DNA of 64,000 nucleotides from contig JAVHZZ010000009.1 in assembly GCA_036250195.1 (NCBI GenBank), forward strand, positions 39,089,824 through 39,153,823, written 5' to 3'. Under the pieces are notes generated by a model. The model did not search any database, was not told the DNA's origin, and saw only the letters and a list, made by a program, of their open reading frames with translations. Numbering within the stretch: the stretch's first letter is position 1; the number at the start of each line of letters is the position of its first letter. The stretch is from Mixophyes australis (taxonomy: Eukaryota; Chordata; Amphibia; Anura; Limnodynastidae). Below are positions 32,281 through 47,157 of this stretch, one piece after another. A program made the position numbers and the translations under genes.

Positions 32281-35200
32281 AGTATGATAATGACGAAGAA
32301 TATGAATATAATGACGATGATGATGAATATGATAATTATGATGATGATAATGATGATGATGAATGTTATGATGATAATGTTGTTGAATATAATGATGATA
32401 ATGGAAATGATGATCATGATGAATATGATGATGAATATGATGATGATGGTGATGAATATGATGAAAATAATGAATATGATGAATATGATAATGGTGATGA
32501 TCATGATGCACATGATGATGATTATGATGATGATTATTATGATAAATATAATGATGATGAAAATGATGATGATGATGATGATGATGATGAAAATGATTAT
32601 TATGATCATGAATATGATGATGAATATGATGAAGATGATTATAATAATGATGATGATTATGATTATGAATATGATGAATATCATTAATATGATGAAGATG
32701 ATGAATATAATGATGATGCATATGATGATTAGGATGATGATGTTAATGAATATGATATTGATGATCATGATAGTGATGATGATAATGAATATGATGATGA
32801 ATACTATGATAATGCTGATGATGATGACGATGGTGAATATGATGATGTTGATGATGATGATAAAGTTGATGATGACGATGAATATGTGATGATGATGATA
32901 ATGAATATGATGGTGATGTTGATGGTGATGAATATGATAGTGATGATGATTATGATGATGAATATGATGAATATGATGATGATGATGATAATTATAATGA
33001 TGAATATGATGAATATGATGATGATGGTGAATATGATGATGATCATGATGATGAATATGATCATGATGATGATGATTATGATGAGTGTGAAGATGATGGT
33101 TATGAATATGATGATGATGATGAATATGATGATAATAAAATTGATGATGATGAATATGATGATAATGATAATGATTAATATTATTTTGATGATAAATTCC
33201 ATGATGATTTGATGAATATGATGATGACGATGACGGTGATGATGTATATGATGAATATGATGAAGATGATGATGATGAATATGATAATAATTATGAGGAT
33301 GAATTTGATGAATATGATGAATATGATGATGATGATGATGATGATGATGATGCTGAATATGATGATGATGATGATGAAAATGATGATGGTAATTATGATG
33401 ATGGTGATGATGTGGATTATGATGAATATGATAATAATGATGATGATGATGAAAGTGATGATGACGATGAATATGATTATGATGATGATGAATATGATGA
33501 TGATTTGAAGAATATGATAAACATGATGATAATTATGATGATGATTATAATGATGATGATTATGATGATGAATATGATGAATATCATTAATATGATGAAG
33601 ATGATGAATATAATGATGATGCATATGATGATAAATATGATGATGATGCATATGGTGATGATGGTGATGATGAAATGATGATGATGATGATGATGATGAA
33701 TATGATGATGATGATAATGATGAAAATGATGAATATGATGATGATGGTGAATATGATCATGACGATGATGAATATGATGAGTGTGATGATCATGAATATG
33801 ATGAGTGTGATGATGATGGTTATGAATATGATGATGATGACGATAATGATGATGATGATGAATATGATGATAATGAAATTGATGATGATGATGATGAATA
33901 TGATGATAATGAATATTATTTTGATGATCAATTTGATGATGATTTGATGAAAATGATGAATATGTTGATGATGATGAATATGATGATGATGTATATGATG
34001 AATATGTTGAAGAAGAAGATGATGATGATGATGAATCTGATGATGATGATCATGATGATAAATATGATAAATAGGATGATGAATATTATCAATATGATGA
34101 TGATGAATATGATGATGATGATGATGGAAATGATAAATATGGTGAATATGATGATGCTGATGAATATGATGATGATAATTATGATGATGCAGATGAATAT
34201 GATGATGAATATGATGATAATGGTGATGAATATGATGATGAGGAGGAGGAAATTGATTATGCAGATGAATATGATGATGAATATGATGATAATGGTGATG
34301 AATATGATCATGATGAAGATGATGAATATGATCATGATGAATATCATGATAATGATGATGATGATTAATCTGATGATGATGATCATGATGATAATTATGA
34401 TGACTATGATGATGATGATGATGATGGAAATGATGAATATGGTGAATATGATAATAATGAAGATGATGATGAATATGATGACGAATATGATGATGGTGAT
34501 AAATATGATGATGATGAGGAGGAAAATGATAATTATGATGAATAAGATCATGATGAAGATGATGAATATGATGATGATGAATATCAGGAAAATGATGATG
34601 ATGATGATGATGAATCTGATGATGATGATCATGATGACTATGATGATGATGATGGAAATGATGAATATGGTGAATATGATAATAATGAAGATAATGATGA
34701 ATATGATGACGAATATGATGATGGTGATGAATATGATGATGATGAGGATGAGGAAAATGATAATTATGATGAATAAGATCATGATGAAGATGATGAATAT
34801 GATGATGATGATGATGAATATCAGGAAAATGATGATGATGTGGATGATGATGAATATGATGATGATGTTGATGATCAATATGATGATGAAAATCATTAAT
34901 ATAATGAATATGATCATTATGATGATGATTATGAATATTATGATGATTATTATGATGATGAATATGATGAATGTGATGATGATGTTGATGATAATAATGA
35001 ATATGATGAAAATTATGATGATGATGTTGATGATGGTGAATATAATAGTAATGATGTTGACTGTGATGATGATGAAAATGATGAGTGTGATGATGATGAT
35101 TATGATGAGTGTGATGATGATAATGATGATGAATATCATGAAAATGATGATGATGATGAATATAAAGATAATAATGAATATGATGATGATGAAAATGATG

Positions 35201-37328
35201 ATGATGAATATGATTATGATGATGATCATGATAAATGTGATGAATGTGATTATAATTATGATGATGATAATGATGAAAATGAAGAATATGATGAAGATGA
35301 TGATGATGAGTATGATGATGATGAATATCATGAAATTGATGATGATGATGATGATGAATATGAAGATGATAATCAATATGATGATGATGAAAATGATGAT
35401 AATGAACATGATGATGATGATGATGATGATGATGAATATGATGATGATCATGATGAATATCATGAAAATGATGATGATGATGATGAAAATGATGAATATG
35501 ATTAAGATGATCATGATGAAGAGGTTGAATATGATAATGATGAATATGATAGTGATGATGATGAATATGATTATGATGAATGTGATAATGATGATGAATA
35601 TGATGATGCATATGATGCTGAGGATGATGATGTTAATGAATATGATGATGACGATGATGATCATCTTGGTGATGATGATGATGATGATGATGATGATTAT
35701 GATGATGATGATTATGATATTGATGATGATGATAATGGTGATGATTAATATGCTGCTGATGATGAATATGTTGAATATGATGGTGATGATGTTGTTGATG
35801 ATGAAAATGATGATGAGGAAAATGATGATTATGATGATGATGAATATGATGATGATGAATATGATGATGATGAATATGATGATGATGATAATGAATATGA
35901 TGATGCATATGATGATGAGGATGATGATGTTAATGAATATGATATTGATGATCATGATGGTAATGATGATGATGAATATGATGATGAATATTATGATAAT
36001 GACGATGATGATGATGATGGTGAATATGATCATGATGATGAATATGATCATGATGATGATGAATATGATGAGTGTAATGATGATGATTATGAATATGATG
36101 ATGATGTTAATGATGATGATGAATATGATGAATATGATGATAATGAAATTGATGACGATGATTAACATGATGATGATGAATATTATGGTAATGATCAATT
36201 TGATGATGATTTGATGAAAATGATGAATATGCTGCTGATGATGAATATGATGATGATGATGATGATGAATCTGATAATGATGATAAATATGATTAATATG
36301 ATGATGATGATGGACATGATGAATATGGTGAATATGATGACAATGAATATGATGATGCTGATGAATATGATGATGATGAATATGATAATGTTGATGAATA
36401 TGATAAGTGATGATAATGATGAGAAGGAAAATGATAATTATGATGAATATGATCATGATGAAGATGATAATGATGTGGATGATGATGAATATGATGAAGA
36501 TGATGATCAATAGGAGGATGATGATGATGAATATGATGAATATAATGATGATGAATATAATGAATATGAAGAATATGATGATGATGTTGATGATAATAAT
36601 GAATATGATGAATATGATGATGATGAAAATGATGAATATGTCGATGATGATGAATAAGATGAGGATGATGAATATAATGATGATGACGCTGATAATGAAT
36701 ATGATGATGATGAATGTGATGAATATAATGGTAAATATGATGATAATGATGATAAATATGATGAATATGATGATGATGATGATGATGATGAATATTATGA
36801 TGATAATGAAGAAAATAATGAATATGATGATGATGAATATGATGATGATAATGAAGATGATAATGATGATGATGATAATGATGATGATAATGATGAATAA
36901 TATGATGGTTATTATGATGATGCTGATGAATATGATGATGACTATGATGATGACTAGGATGATGATGAAAAGATGATGAATATGATGATGATGAATATGA
37001 TGATGAGGATGAATATGATGATGATGATGATGATGACTATGAATACGATGATGATGAATATGATGATGAAGATGATTATGATGAATATCATGATGATGAT
37101 GAATATGATGAGGATGATGAGGATGATGAATGTTATGAATATGATGTTAAATATGATAATGATGATGAATCTGATGATCAATATGATAATGATAATTAAT
37201 ATGATGATGGTAATGATGATGAATATGATGATGATGATGATGATGAATATGATGATGAATATGAACGCGATGATGATGAATATGATGATGATGATCATGA
37301 TAATGATGAATAATATGTAAATGATGAT
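32281..37328. repeat. Imperfect GAT/AAT/ATG simple-repeat block, left half (5.0 kb)
   Basis: Almost the whole span is built from GATGATGAATAT-like wording on the plus strand, with C scarce on that strand. All six frames give long low-complexity translations (Met/Asn, Asp/Glu/Tyr, His/Ile), which are artefacts. Longer duplicated blocks are visible, for example AATAAGATCATGATGAAG at 34541 and 34772, and GTTAATGAATATGATATTG at 32742 and 35929. It starts directly after GTCAAATG of a satellite monomer. Confidence 0.97.
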
Positions 37329-37602
37329 CAGGGCTGGACTGGGACTAAAAATCAGCCCTGGCATTTAAATCACACAGGCCCACGTGTTGTGGGCTCCATG
37401 CACTATATTGTTGCACACTGATGCTGGCGCAGTACAACATGATGTAGTATGAGTGTGTGTGTGTGTGGGGGGGTTTTATTTCTCCTAATGACCCTCAACA
37501 TTACATTATTAGCACCCCAATTACATCAATAAATACCATGACAATACATTATTAGTACCCAAATTACAGCAATAAATAACCCTCACACACACTCATACTA
37601 CA

Positions 37603-37815
37603 TCAATCACCCCCACATTACAGCAACCGGCATCACCCCACACATTACAGCAACCGGCATCACCCCCCACATTACAGCATCCAGCATCACCCCCCCACAT
37701 TACAGCGTCCAGCATCACCCCCCACATTACAGCATCCAGCATGACCCCCCACATTACAGCTACCAGCATTACCCCCCACATTACAGCGTCCAGCATCACC
37801 CCCCACATTATAGCA
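37603..37815. repeat. 27-bp minisatellite (about 8 copies)
   Basis: Units follow CCCCCCACATTACAGCATCCAG with variants (CAACCGG, GCGTCCAG, GCTACCAG) and one extra or missing C between units. It is inside the 4.5-kb hAT-like element. Confidence 0.9.
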
Positions 37816-38195
37816 ATACCCTCTCCTACTTATTAGCAATACTAAGCACCAAACACACTACAACATTGCCACCAGCACGCCACCCCATACTACAGCAATA
37901 CCACCAAAAATACAGACGCCACTGTAGGAAACAATGTTTTGCTTTTTTCAAATCTCCCACAAAATAGCAACAACGAACAGAGTACTTACACACACATATA
38001 GGTAACAGGTACCCTTTTCCCTCAATTAAATAGTAATGGCATAATTTTCATGAATCATTCCACATGAAATAAAACTAACATATATCTAAAAAAAACATAA
38101 CTATTGAATGATCAGTTGAACCCACACGGCCGCATTAAAAGTATTTCCATCTACAGTAAAATGTCAGAGAAAAATATTTTTGTTTTACTACAGTA

Positions 38196-39207
38196 CCGTA
38201 TATACTCGAGTATAAGTCGACCCGAATATAAGCCGAGGCACCTAATTTTACCACAAAAAACTGGGAAAACTTATTGACTCGAGTATAAGCCTAGGGAGGG
38301 AAATGCAGCAGTTACTGGTAATTTTTTTTTACATTACTTTTATACATTCAGCTGAGTCCCCATGCTTCCACTACAGTGGAAGCACATTCATTAGAAGCAG
38401 CGGGATTGTGGGTTAAGGTGATGGGCACTGACTCTATCTACTTACAAAAGAATTGGCGTGCAGCTGCATAGGAGAGCCCACCCTCCTTAATAAATACAAA
38501 TGGATAAACACTGCAGCGCTCAGCCAATCTCCAACACCTCCCAACAAAAGGGTAAACTCACTTATACTATAAAAAATGATACATGTACATCGACAGTGTC
38601 CACACATAGAATAGTCCTCAATTGCGTTCTGCTGTACTCCATATCGACTTTTGCAGCCTGTAATGTATTCACACCTCTCCGATAACACTCCCGTTCCATA
38701 TATATCAAATTAACAACTAAGTCTTCAAGCCAAGTAAACCAAAAACTGTAATATCCGTTACTCACATGTATGTTTATGAAGGTTCAATTCCGTCCGGTGC
38801 CAAGACCCCGTCACTGTAAAGTCCCATTCTCCACAGGATCTTGTCTGCAGTGCCCACAATCCCTTAGACGATAACGTCCACTGTTCCAAACGATGTGAGT
38901 CTACAGAGTCCCGTTAATCTCCTAGAGATTACCCCTCTTTCTGTTCGACGGAGTAAGGAGGCCGGATTCAAACTCAAAATAACTTTATTAGATTCTGTCA
39001 TAATGACAGCTACGTGGCTGCGTTGTGTGACTTCTCTGCTACCTGTTTCCGATGAGCGCTGCTGGCCGCGCATGCGCGGTATGTGAAACTCGGGGGTATA
39101 GAGTAAAACAGTGTGGTCCTGGAGCATCACTCGAGTATAAGCCGAGGGGAGACTTTTCAGCACAAAAAATGTGCTGAAAAACTCGGCTTATACTCGAGTA
39201 TATACGG
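38196..39207. mobile_element. Nested TIR transposon with TATACTCGAGTATAAG ends
   Basis: The left end CCGTATATACTCGAGTATAAG and right end CTTATACTCGAGTATATACGG are perfect inverted repeats flanked by TA on both sides (38194-38195, 39208-39209), which suggests a TA-targeting family. A second internal CTCGAGTATAAGCC phrase lies near 38279 and 39129. The interior about 38440-39110 looks like a separate insertion: on the minus strand it reads like the 3' region of a retroelement (possibly Penelope-like), but I cannot confirm this. Confidence 0.7.
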
Positions 39208-39439
39208 TAATTGAATATGCGTCTTTTCTATTCATATTAAATAACACAGTATATAAATTAAGGGGGATAGAGGAGGTGGGTGAGAAATAATTGGATATGA
39301 TCCATCAGTTTGATTAGATAGGAAACATTTAGATTATTTACCTGGCGACGTCTACCTCCTTGACTCACAGGCAGGGCTGACGAGGAATTTTGGGCCCCGA
39401 TACAGCAACTTCTTTGGGCTCCCATCATATTCAACAATG

Positions 39440-39735
39440 AAAGACTTGCCTTTGGCAGAAGTTCATATGATGCCACACCGTAGTGTGCCCAGTTCATATT
39501 ATGCCACATCGTAGTGCCCCAAGGTCATATTATGCCACATAGTATTGCCCTTAATTCATATTTGGTCATGCAGAAGTGCCCACAAATCATATTATGGCAT
39601 AGTAGTGCCCCCAAATCATATACCATACAGTAGTGCCCACAAATCATATTATGTCACAACAGTGCCTCCAAATCATATTATGCCACAATAGTGACCCCAA
39701 ATAACATTATGCCATAGTAGTGCCCCCAAATCATT
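39440..39735. repeat. Degenerate minisatellite of roughly 27-30 bp (CATATTATGCCACA...AGTGCCC)
   Basis: About ten diverged units of the form TCATATTATGCCACATAGTAGTGCCCC. Divergence is high compared with the other arrays, so it is probably old. Confidence 0.85.
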
Positions 39736-40399
39736 AGTAAAGCTCAGACAAAAACTCATTCACAAATAAAAATTGGTACAGCATATCAGATACTGAGTGT
39801 GAGTCCCAAGAGCAGCTTAATACATCATTTACAATGCAAACAAAAATAGATATATTGACACAATTACAGATAAAATTTATGACAAGCAATGTTTTTTTCC
39901 TCTTAATTAAAAATCTCTGTACAGATAAATATGCAAAAAACATTACAGCGCAATAATGAGCAATACATAGTGTTAAACATTATTGGATACGCTGTAGTGT
40001 CCCCAGTTCAAGAAAGGATGGTTAAAAACATATTGCACACAATAAAATATATGAACTTACCTGATTATGGCATCCTGTGTTCTGTTCTCCTACTGGGCAC
40101 GCTAGGCGAGGAGGGATCAGCTCACACAGGCAGTCAGGAGCAGGAATAGAGGGCAGTGGTCGAAGCAGAAATTTAGGAGTGGTGGTATAGAAAATATAAG
40201 TGAATGGAGTATGAAGGCTTGATTTTTTATTTTTTTTAACACTTGTCCCCTCTGTGCATTTCCATTCTTCATTACTACTTGTGTTTTATGATGGCTGCAT
40301 CCCTGACATTCCCATTCTTAATATGTCTCTCCCTTTACACTTTCTTTTACCTATGCTCCTGCACCATCTTCTCCTTTGTCCCTCTCACTTAACCCCCTG

Positions 40400-41625
40400 C
40401 ACCACCTTCTCCGCTGGCTCTCACATATCTTCCTGTACCACCTACTCCCCTGGCTCTCTCACACGTCTTCCTCCACCCTCTACCCCCCGGCTCTCTCACT
40501 CCTCTTCCTGCACCCCCTACCACCCTGGCTCTCTCACCCCCTCTCCCAGCGCCCCCTTCCCCCTGGCTCTCTCATCCCCTCTCCCAGCACCCCCTTCCCC
40601 TTTGGCTCTCTCACACCCTTCCCAGCACCCCCTTTGGCTCTCTCACACCCTCTCCCAGCACCTCCTGGCTCTCACACCCTCTCCCAGCACCCCCTTCCCC
40701 TTTGGCTCTCTCACCCCCTTTCCCAGCACCCCCTTCGGCTCTCTCACCCCCTCTCCCAGAACCCCCTTCCCCTTTGGCTCTCTCACCCCCTCTCCCAGCA
40801 CCCCCTTCCCCTTTGGCTCTCTCACCCCCTCTCCCAGAACCCCCTTCCCCTTTGGCTCTCTCACCCCCTCTCCAGCACCCCCTGGCTCTCTCACCCCCTC
40901 TCCCAGCACCCCCTTCCCATAAGGCTCTCTCACCCCCTTTGGCTCACTCACCCCCTCTCCCAGCACCCCCTGGCTCTCACCCCCTCTCCCAGCACCCACT
41001 GGTTCTCACCCCCTCTCCCAGCACCCCCTTTGGCTCTCTCACCCCCTCTCCCAGCACCCCCTTTGGCTCTCTCACCCCCTCTCCCAGCACCCCCTTTGGC
41101 TCTCTCACCCCATCTCCCAGCACCCCCTTTGGCTCTCTCACCCCCTCTCCCAGCACCCCCTTTGGCTCTCTCACCCCCTCTCCCAGCACCCCCTTCGGCT
41201 CTCTTACCCCCACTCCCAGCACCCCCTTCGGCTCTCTCACCCCCTCTCCCAGCACCCCCTGGCTCTCACCCCCTCTCCCAGCACCCACTGGTTCTCACCC
41301 CCTCTCCCAGCACCCCCTTCGGCTCTCTCACCCCCTCTCCCAGCACCCCCTTTGGCTCTCTCACCCCCTCTCCCAGCACCCACTTTGGCTCTCTCACCCC
41401 CTCTCCCAGCACCCCCTTCGGCTCTCTCACCCCCTCTCCCAGCACCCCCTTCGGCTCTCTTACCCCCACTCCCAGTACCCCCTTCGGCTCTCTCACCCCC
41501 TTCGGCTCTCTCACCCCCTTTCCCAGCACCCCCTTCGGCTCTCTCACCCCCTCTCCCAGCACCCCCTGGCTCTCACCCCCTGGCTATCTCACCCCCTTTC
41601 CCAGCACCCCATGGCTCTTCCACAC
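40400..41625. repeat. 33-bp C-rich minisatellite (CTCTCACCCCCTCTCCCAGC...)
   Basis: The unit is roughly GGCTCTCTCACCCCC then TCTCCCAGCACCCCCTT(T/C). Units of 33 bp dominate 41030-41560, with longer (39-42 bp) and shorter variants to the left. Because 33 is a multiple of three, both strands carry long repetitive ORFs (11-residue period, Pro/Leu/Ser or Gly/Glu/Val rich). I treat these as non-coding. Confidence 0.93.
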
Positions 41626-41846
41626 TCTTCCCCCCACGCGAGAATGAGGGCACCCACATGACCCCCCCCCCCCCTGAAAATCACGGCACCCAACCAACCA
41701 CTCCCCCCCTGAAAATTGCGGCCACCCGCCTGGCTCTCTCTGGGGAGGAACCAGTCACCAAGAAGACTGCAGGAGTCGGGCCGGCCCATCCAGCCATCGG
41801 CCCTTCTGGCATTTGCCAGAAGCGCCAGATGGCCAGTCCGGCCCTG

Positions 41847-43797
41847 ATGATGATGATGATGATGATGAGGATTATGGTGGTGAATATGATGATGATGATG
41901 ATGAATATGGGGATGATGATGATGATGAAAATATGAAGATGAAAATGTTGAATATGATGATGATGTATCTGAATATGATGATGATGAGTATAATGGATAT
42001 GATGATGATGATGTTGAATATGATGATGATGGTGAATATGATGATAATGATGTTGAATATTATGATGATGATGATGATGATGATGTTGATAATGAAAATG
42101 AATATGAATATTATGATTATGATGATGAATATGAAGATGATGAATATGATTAATATGAATATGATTAATATGATGAGGATGATGATGATGATGAATATTA
42201 TGAATATGATGATAAATATTAAGATAATGATAATGAATATGACGATGATGATGAATATGAATAGTATTATGATGATGATGATGATGATGAATATGATGAT
42301 GTAAATGATGTCGATGATGAAAATGATGATGAATATGATTATAAAAATGATAATGATGATGAATATGATGATGATTTTGATGACGAATATGATGATGATG
42401 AATATGATGAATATGTTGAATATGATGATGAATATGATGAATATAATGAATAGAATGATGAATATGATGAATATGATGATGATAATGATGATGATTATAA
42501 ACATGATGATGAACATGATGACTATGATGATGATGATGAAAAGATGATGAATATGATGATGATGATGAATATGATAATGATGATGAATATGATGAATATA
42601 ATGATAAATATGATGATAATGATGATGAATATGATTAATATGATGAATATGATAATGATGATGATAATGATGATGATGATGATGAAAATAATGATGATGA
42701 TGATAATGATGAAGATTATGATGATTAATATGATGATGCTGATGATGATGATAAATATAATGATGATGATGAATATGATGATGACTATGATGATGATGAA
42801 AAGATGATGAATATGATGATGAAAAATCTTATGATGATGATGATGATGATGAATATGAATAATGATAATGATAATGATGATGATGATGGTGATAATTATG
42901 AATATGATGATGAATATGATGAATATGATGATGAATATAATGATGGTGAAGAATATGATAAATGTGATAATGATGAATATGATAATGATGATAATGATGA
43001 TGAATAAGATGATGGTGATGAAGATGATGATGAATAATATGATGAATATCTTGATTATGATGAATATGATGATGATGATAATGATGAATATGTTGATGAT
43101 GATGGTGAAGAATATGTGGATAAATATGATGATGATGAATATGATGATGACTATGATGATGATGATCATCATCATGAATATGATAATGATGAGTAGGATG
43201 TTGATAAATCTGATAAAGAATATGAATATGATGATGATGAATATGATGATGAATATGATCTTGATGATGATCATGAATATAATGATGATGATGATGATGA
43301 TGATGGTTAAGTTGAATATGATCCTGAATATGATCATGATGATGAATATGATGATGAAAATGTTAAATATTATGATGATGAATATGAATATGATGATGAT
43401 AATTATAATGAATATAATGATGAATATGATGATGAAGATGATTATGATGAATATCATGATGATGATGAGGATGATGAATGTTATGAATATGATGTTAAAT
43501 ATGATAATAATGATGAATATGATGATGAAAATGATGATGAATATGATGATCAATATGATAACGATGATTAATATGATGATGGTAATGATGAAGAATATAA
43601 TAATGATGATGAATATTATGATGATGATGTTGATGATGATAATGATGAAAATGATGATGATAATGATAATGATGATGATGAATATGATAATGATAAAGAT
43701 TATGATGATTAATATGATGATGATGCTGATGATGATGATAAATATAATGATGGTGATGATGATGAATATGATGATGACTATGATGATGATGATGAAT

Positions 43798-43829
<32 letters not shown>

Positions 43830-46800
43830 TATGATGATGATGATGATGATGAATATGAATAATGATAATGATGATGTGATAATGATGAATATGATGATGA
43901 ATAAGATGAATATGATGATGAATATAATGATGATGAAGAATATGATAAATGTGATAATGTTGAATATGATGATGATAATGATGATGAATAAGATGATGGT
44001 GATGAAGATGATGATGAATAATATGATGAATATCTTGATTATGATGAATATGATGATGAATATGATCATGATGATGATGAATATGTTGATGATGATGATG
44101 AAGAATATGTGGATAAATATAATGATGATGAATATGATGATGACTATGATGATGATGATGATGATCATGAATATGATAATGATGAGTATGATGTTGATAA
44201 ATATGATAATGAATATGAATATGATGATGATGATGAATATGATCTTGATGATGATCATGAATATAATGATGATGATGATGGTTAAGTTGAATATGATCAT
44301 GAATATGATCATGATGATAAATATGATGATGAAAATGTTAAATATTATGATGATGAATATGAATATGATGATGATAATTATAATGAATATAATGATGAAT
44401 ATCATGATGATGATGAATGTTATGAATATGATGTTAAATATGATAATAATGATAAATATGATGATGAAAATGATGATGTATATGATGATCAATATGATAA
44501 CAATGATTAATATGATGATGGTAATGATGATGAATATGATGATGATGAATATGATGATGCTGATGATGATGATGATGATGATGAATATTATAATAATGAT
44601 GATTATGGTGGTGAATATGATGATGAATATGATGAATGTGATGATGATGAATATGATGAATATCATGATGATGATGAATATAATGAGGATGATGATTATG
44701 AATACGATGATAAATATTATGAAAATGAATGAATATGAATAGTATTATGATGATGATGATGAATATGGTGATGATGATGATGATGAAAATGATGATGAAT
44801 ATGATGATGATTATGATAATAATGATGAATATGATGATGAATATGATGATGAAAATGATGATGAATATGGGGATGATGATGATGATAATGATTAATATAA
44901 TAATGAAAATGTTCACTATGATGATGATGTATATGAATATGATGATGATGAGTATAATGGATTTGATGATGATGACGATGATGTTAAATATGATGATGAT
45001 GGTGAATATGATGATAATTATGATGAATATGATGAATACGATGATGAATATAAAGATGGTGATGATGATAATGATGATGAATATGATGAATATGAATGAT
45101 GAATATTATGATGTTGATGTTGAATATGATGATGACGATGATGCTGAATATGACAATAAATATGATAATGATGATGCATATGATGATGAAGATGATGAAT
45201 AAGTTGATGATGATGATAATGATGATGAAAATGATGAATATGATGATGAAAATGTTGATGAATATGATGTTGAATATGAAGATGAAAATGATGATGAATA
45301 TGATGATGATGATGATGATTAATATGGCGATGCTGAATATGATGATGAAAATGTTCAATATGATGATGATGATCAGTATAATTTATATGATGATGATTAT
45401 GATGATGTTGAATATGATGATGATGGTGATATGATGATAATTATGGTGAATGTGATGATGATGATGATGATGATGAATACCATGATGAATGTAATGATGA
45501 TGATGACGATAATGATGATGAATATGATGAATATGAATGATGGATATTATGATGATGATGCTGTTGTTGAATATGACGATAATGATGATGATGATGATGA
45601 TGATGAATATGACAATAAATATAATGATAATGATGATGAATATAATGATGTTGATGATGATGAATAAGATGATGATGATGATAATGAATATGATGATGAA
45701 AATGATGATATAGATGAAAATGATAATATGATGATGATGATGATGATGATGAACATGATGATGAAAATGAAAATGATGATGAATATGGTGATGCTGATGA
45801 TGATGCTGATGATGAATATGATGATGATGAATATGATGATGAAGATGAATATGATTAATATCTTGATGATGATGAATATGATGAGGATGATGATAATGAT
45901 GATGAATATAACGATAATGATGAATATGAATAGTATTATGATGATGATGAATATGATGAAGATCACGATTATATGATGATGAAAATGATGATGATGATGA
46001 AAATGATAATGAAAATGATAATGAAAATGATGATGAATATGATAATGATGATGAATATGATGATGAAAATGATGATGAACATGAAGACGAATATGATAAC
46101 GATGCTAAATATGATGATAATGATGATGAATATGATGATGATGATGACGAATATGATGATGATGAAAATAATGATGAATATGATGATGCTGAAACTGATG
46201 CTGCTGCTGATGATGATGAATATGATAATGATGATTAATATGATGATAATGATGATGAATATGATGATGTTGATGATGATGAATATGATGATCATAAATA
46301 TGATGATGAATATAATGATGATGATGATGAATATGATGATGATGATGATGATGATGATGACAATGATGATGAATATGATAAATATGATGATGAATATAAT
46401 GAAGATGATGAATATGATGAATATTATGATGTTGAATATGATGAAGATGACCCAGATGATGAATTGACTATGATGATGATGATAAAAATGAGGATGATAA
46501 TGATGATGAATATGATGATGATGATGTTGATAATTATTATGAAAGTAATGAATATTAAGATGTATATGATGATGATGATGATAATGATGAATATGATGAA
46601 TATGATGATGAAAATGGTAATGATGATGATAATGATGATGAAGATTATGATAATGATGAATATGATAATGAGGATGATGATGAATATGATGATGGTGATA
46701 ATGAATATGGCAATGATGGTGATGATGATGATGATATTGATGAATATGATTATGATGTTGAATATAATGGATATGATGATGATGATGGTGAATATGGTGA

Positions 46801-47157
46801 TGAATATGATGATGATGATGATGATAATGATGATGAATATTATGACGATGAATAAAATGATGGTGATGCTGATGTTGAATATGATGATGATCATGATGAA
46901 TATGATATTGATAATGATGATGAATATGATTAATATGATGATGATGTTGATGATGATGAATATGATGAATATGTTGAAATGATGATTAATATGATGATGA
47001 TGTTGATGATGATGAATATGATGATGATCATGATGAATATGATATTGATAATGATGATGAATATGATTAATATGATGATGTTGATGATGATGATGATGAA
47101 TATGATGATGATGATGCATATGATGAGTATGATGATGATGAATATCATGATGAATAT
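41847..47157. repeat. Imperfect GAT/AAT/ATG simple-repeat block, right half (5.3 kb)
   Basis: Same composition as the left half. It contains a duplicated segment with a period of about 0.98 kb: ATATCTTGATTATGATGAA at 43046 and 44030, and GTTAAGTTGAATATGATC at 43306 and 44281. It shares the phrase GAATATGATGTTAAATATG with the left half (about 37137), so the two halves were one array before the 4.5-kb insertion. It ends at ATGGAGGC, where the interrupted satellite monomer resumes. Confidence 0.97.

Larger units (their letters stand above)
37329..41846. mobile_element. 4.5-kb non-autonomous hAT-like element inside the simple repeat
   Basis: The left end CAGGGCTGGACTGG matches the inverted right end CAGGGCCGGACTGG at 13 of 14 bases, and ATGATGAT flanks both sides (uninformative inside a GAT repeat but compatible with an 8-bp duplication). 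A 9-bp hairpin CTTCTGGCA/TGCCAGAAG lies just inside the right end (41803-41822). No transposase is present. The interior is a patchwork: a 27-bp minisatellite, a nested TIR element (38196-39207), a degenerate minisatellite of roughly 27-30 bp and a 33-bp C-rich minisatellite. The CAGGGCYGGACTGG terminus is of a type known from vertebrate hAT elements. Confidence 0.8.

Noticed and set aside
32145..37364. Very long ORFs (up to 860 residues) of Met/Asn, Ile/Phe or His/Ile composition, both strands
   Set aside because: They are translations of a GAT/AAT triplet repeat, in which most frames lack stops. No start context, domain or varied composition supports coding.
40254..41661. Pro/Leu/Ser-rich ORFs of 222-423 residues and Gly/Glu-rich ORFs on the other strand
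   Set aside because: They come from a 33-bp C-rich minisatellite whose unit is a multiple of three. Overlapping frames are all open and none has a domain.
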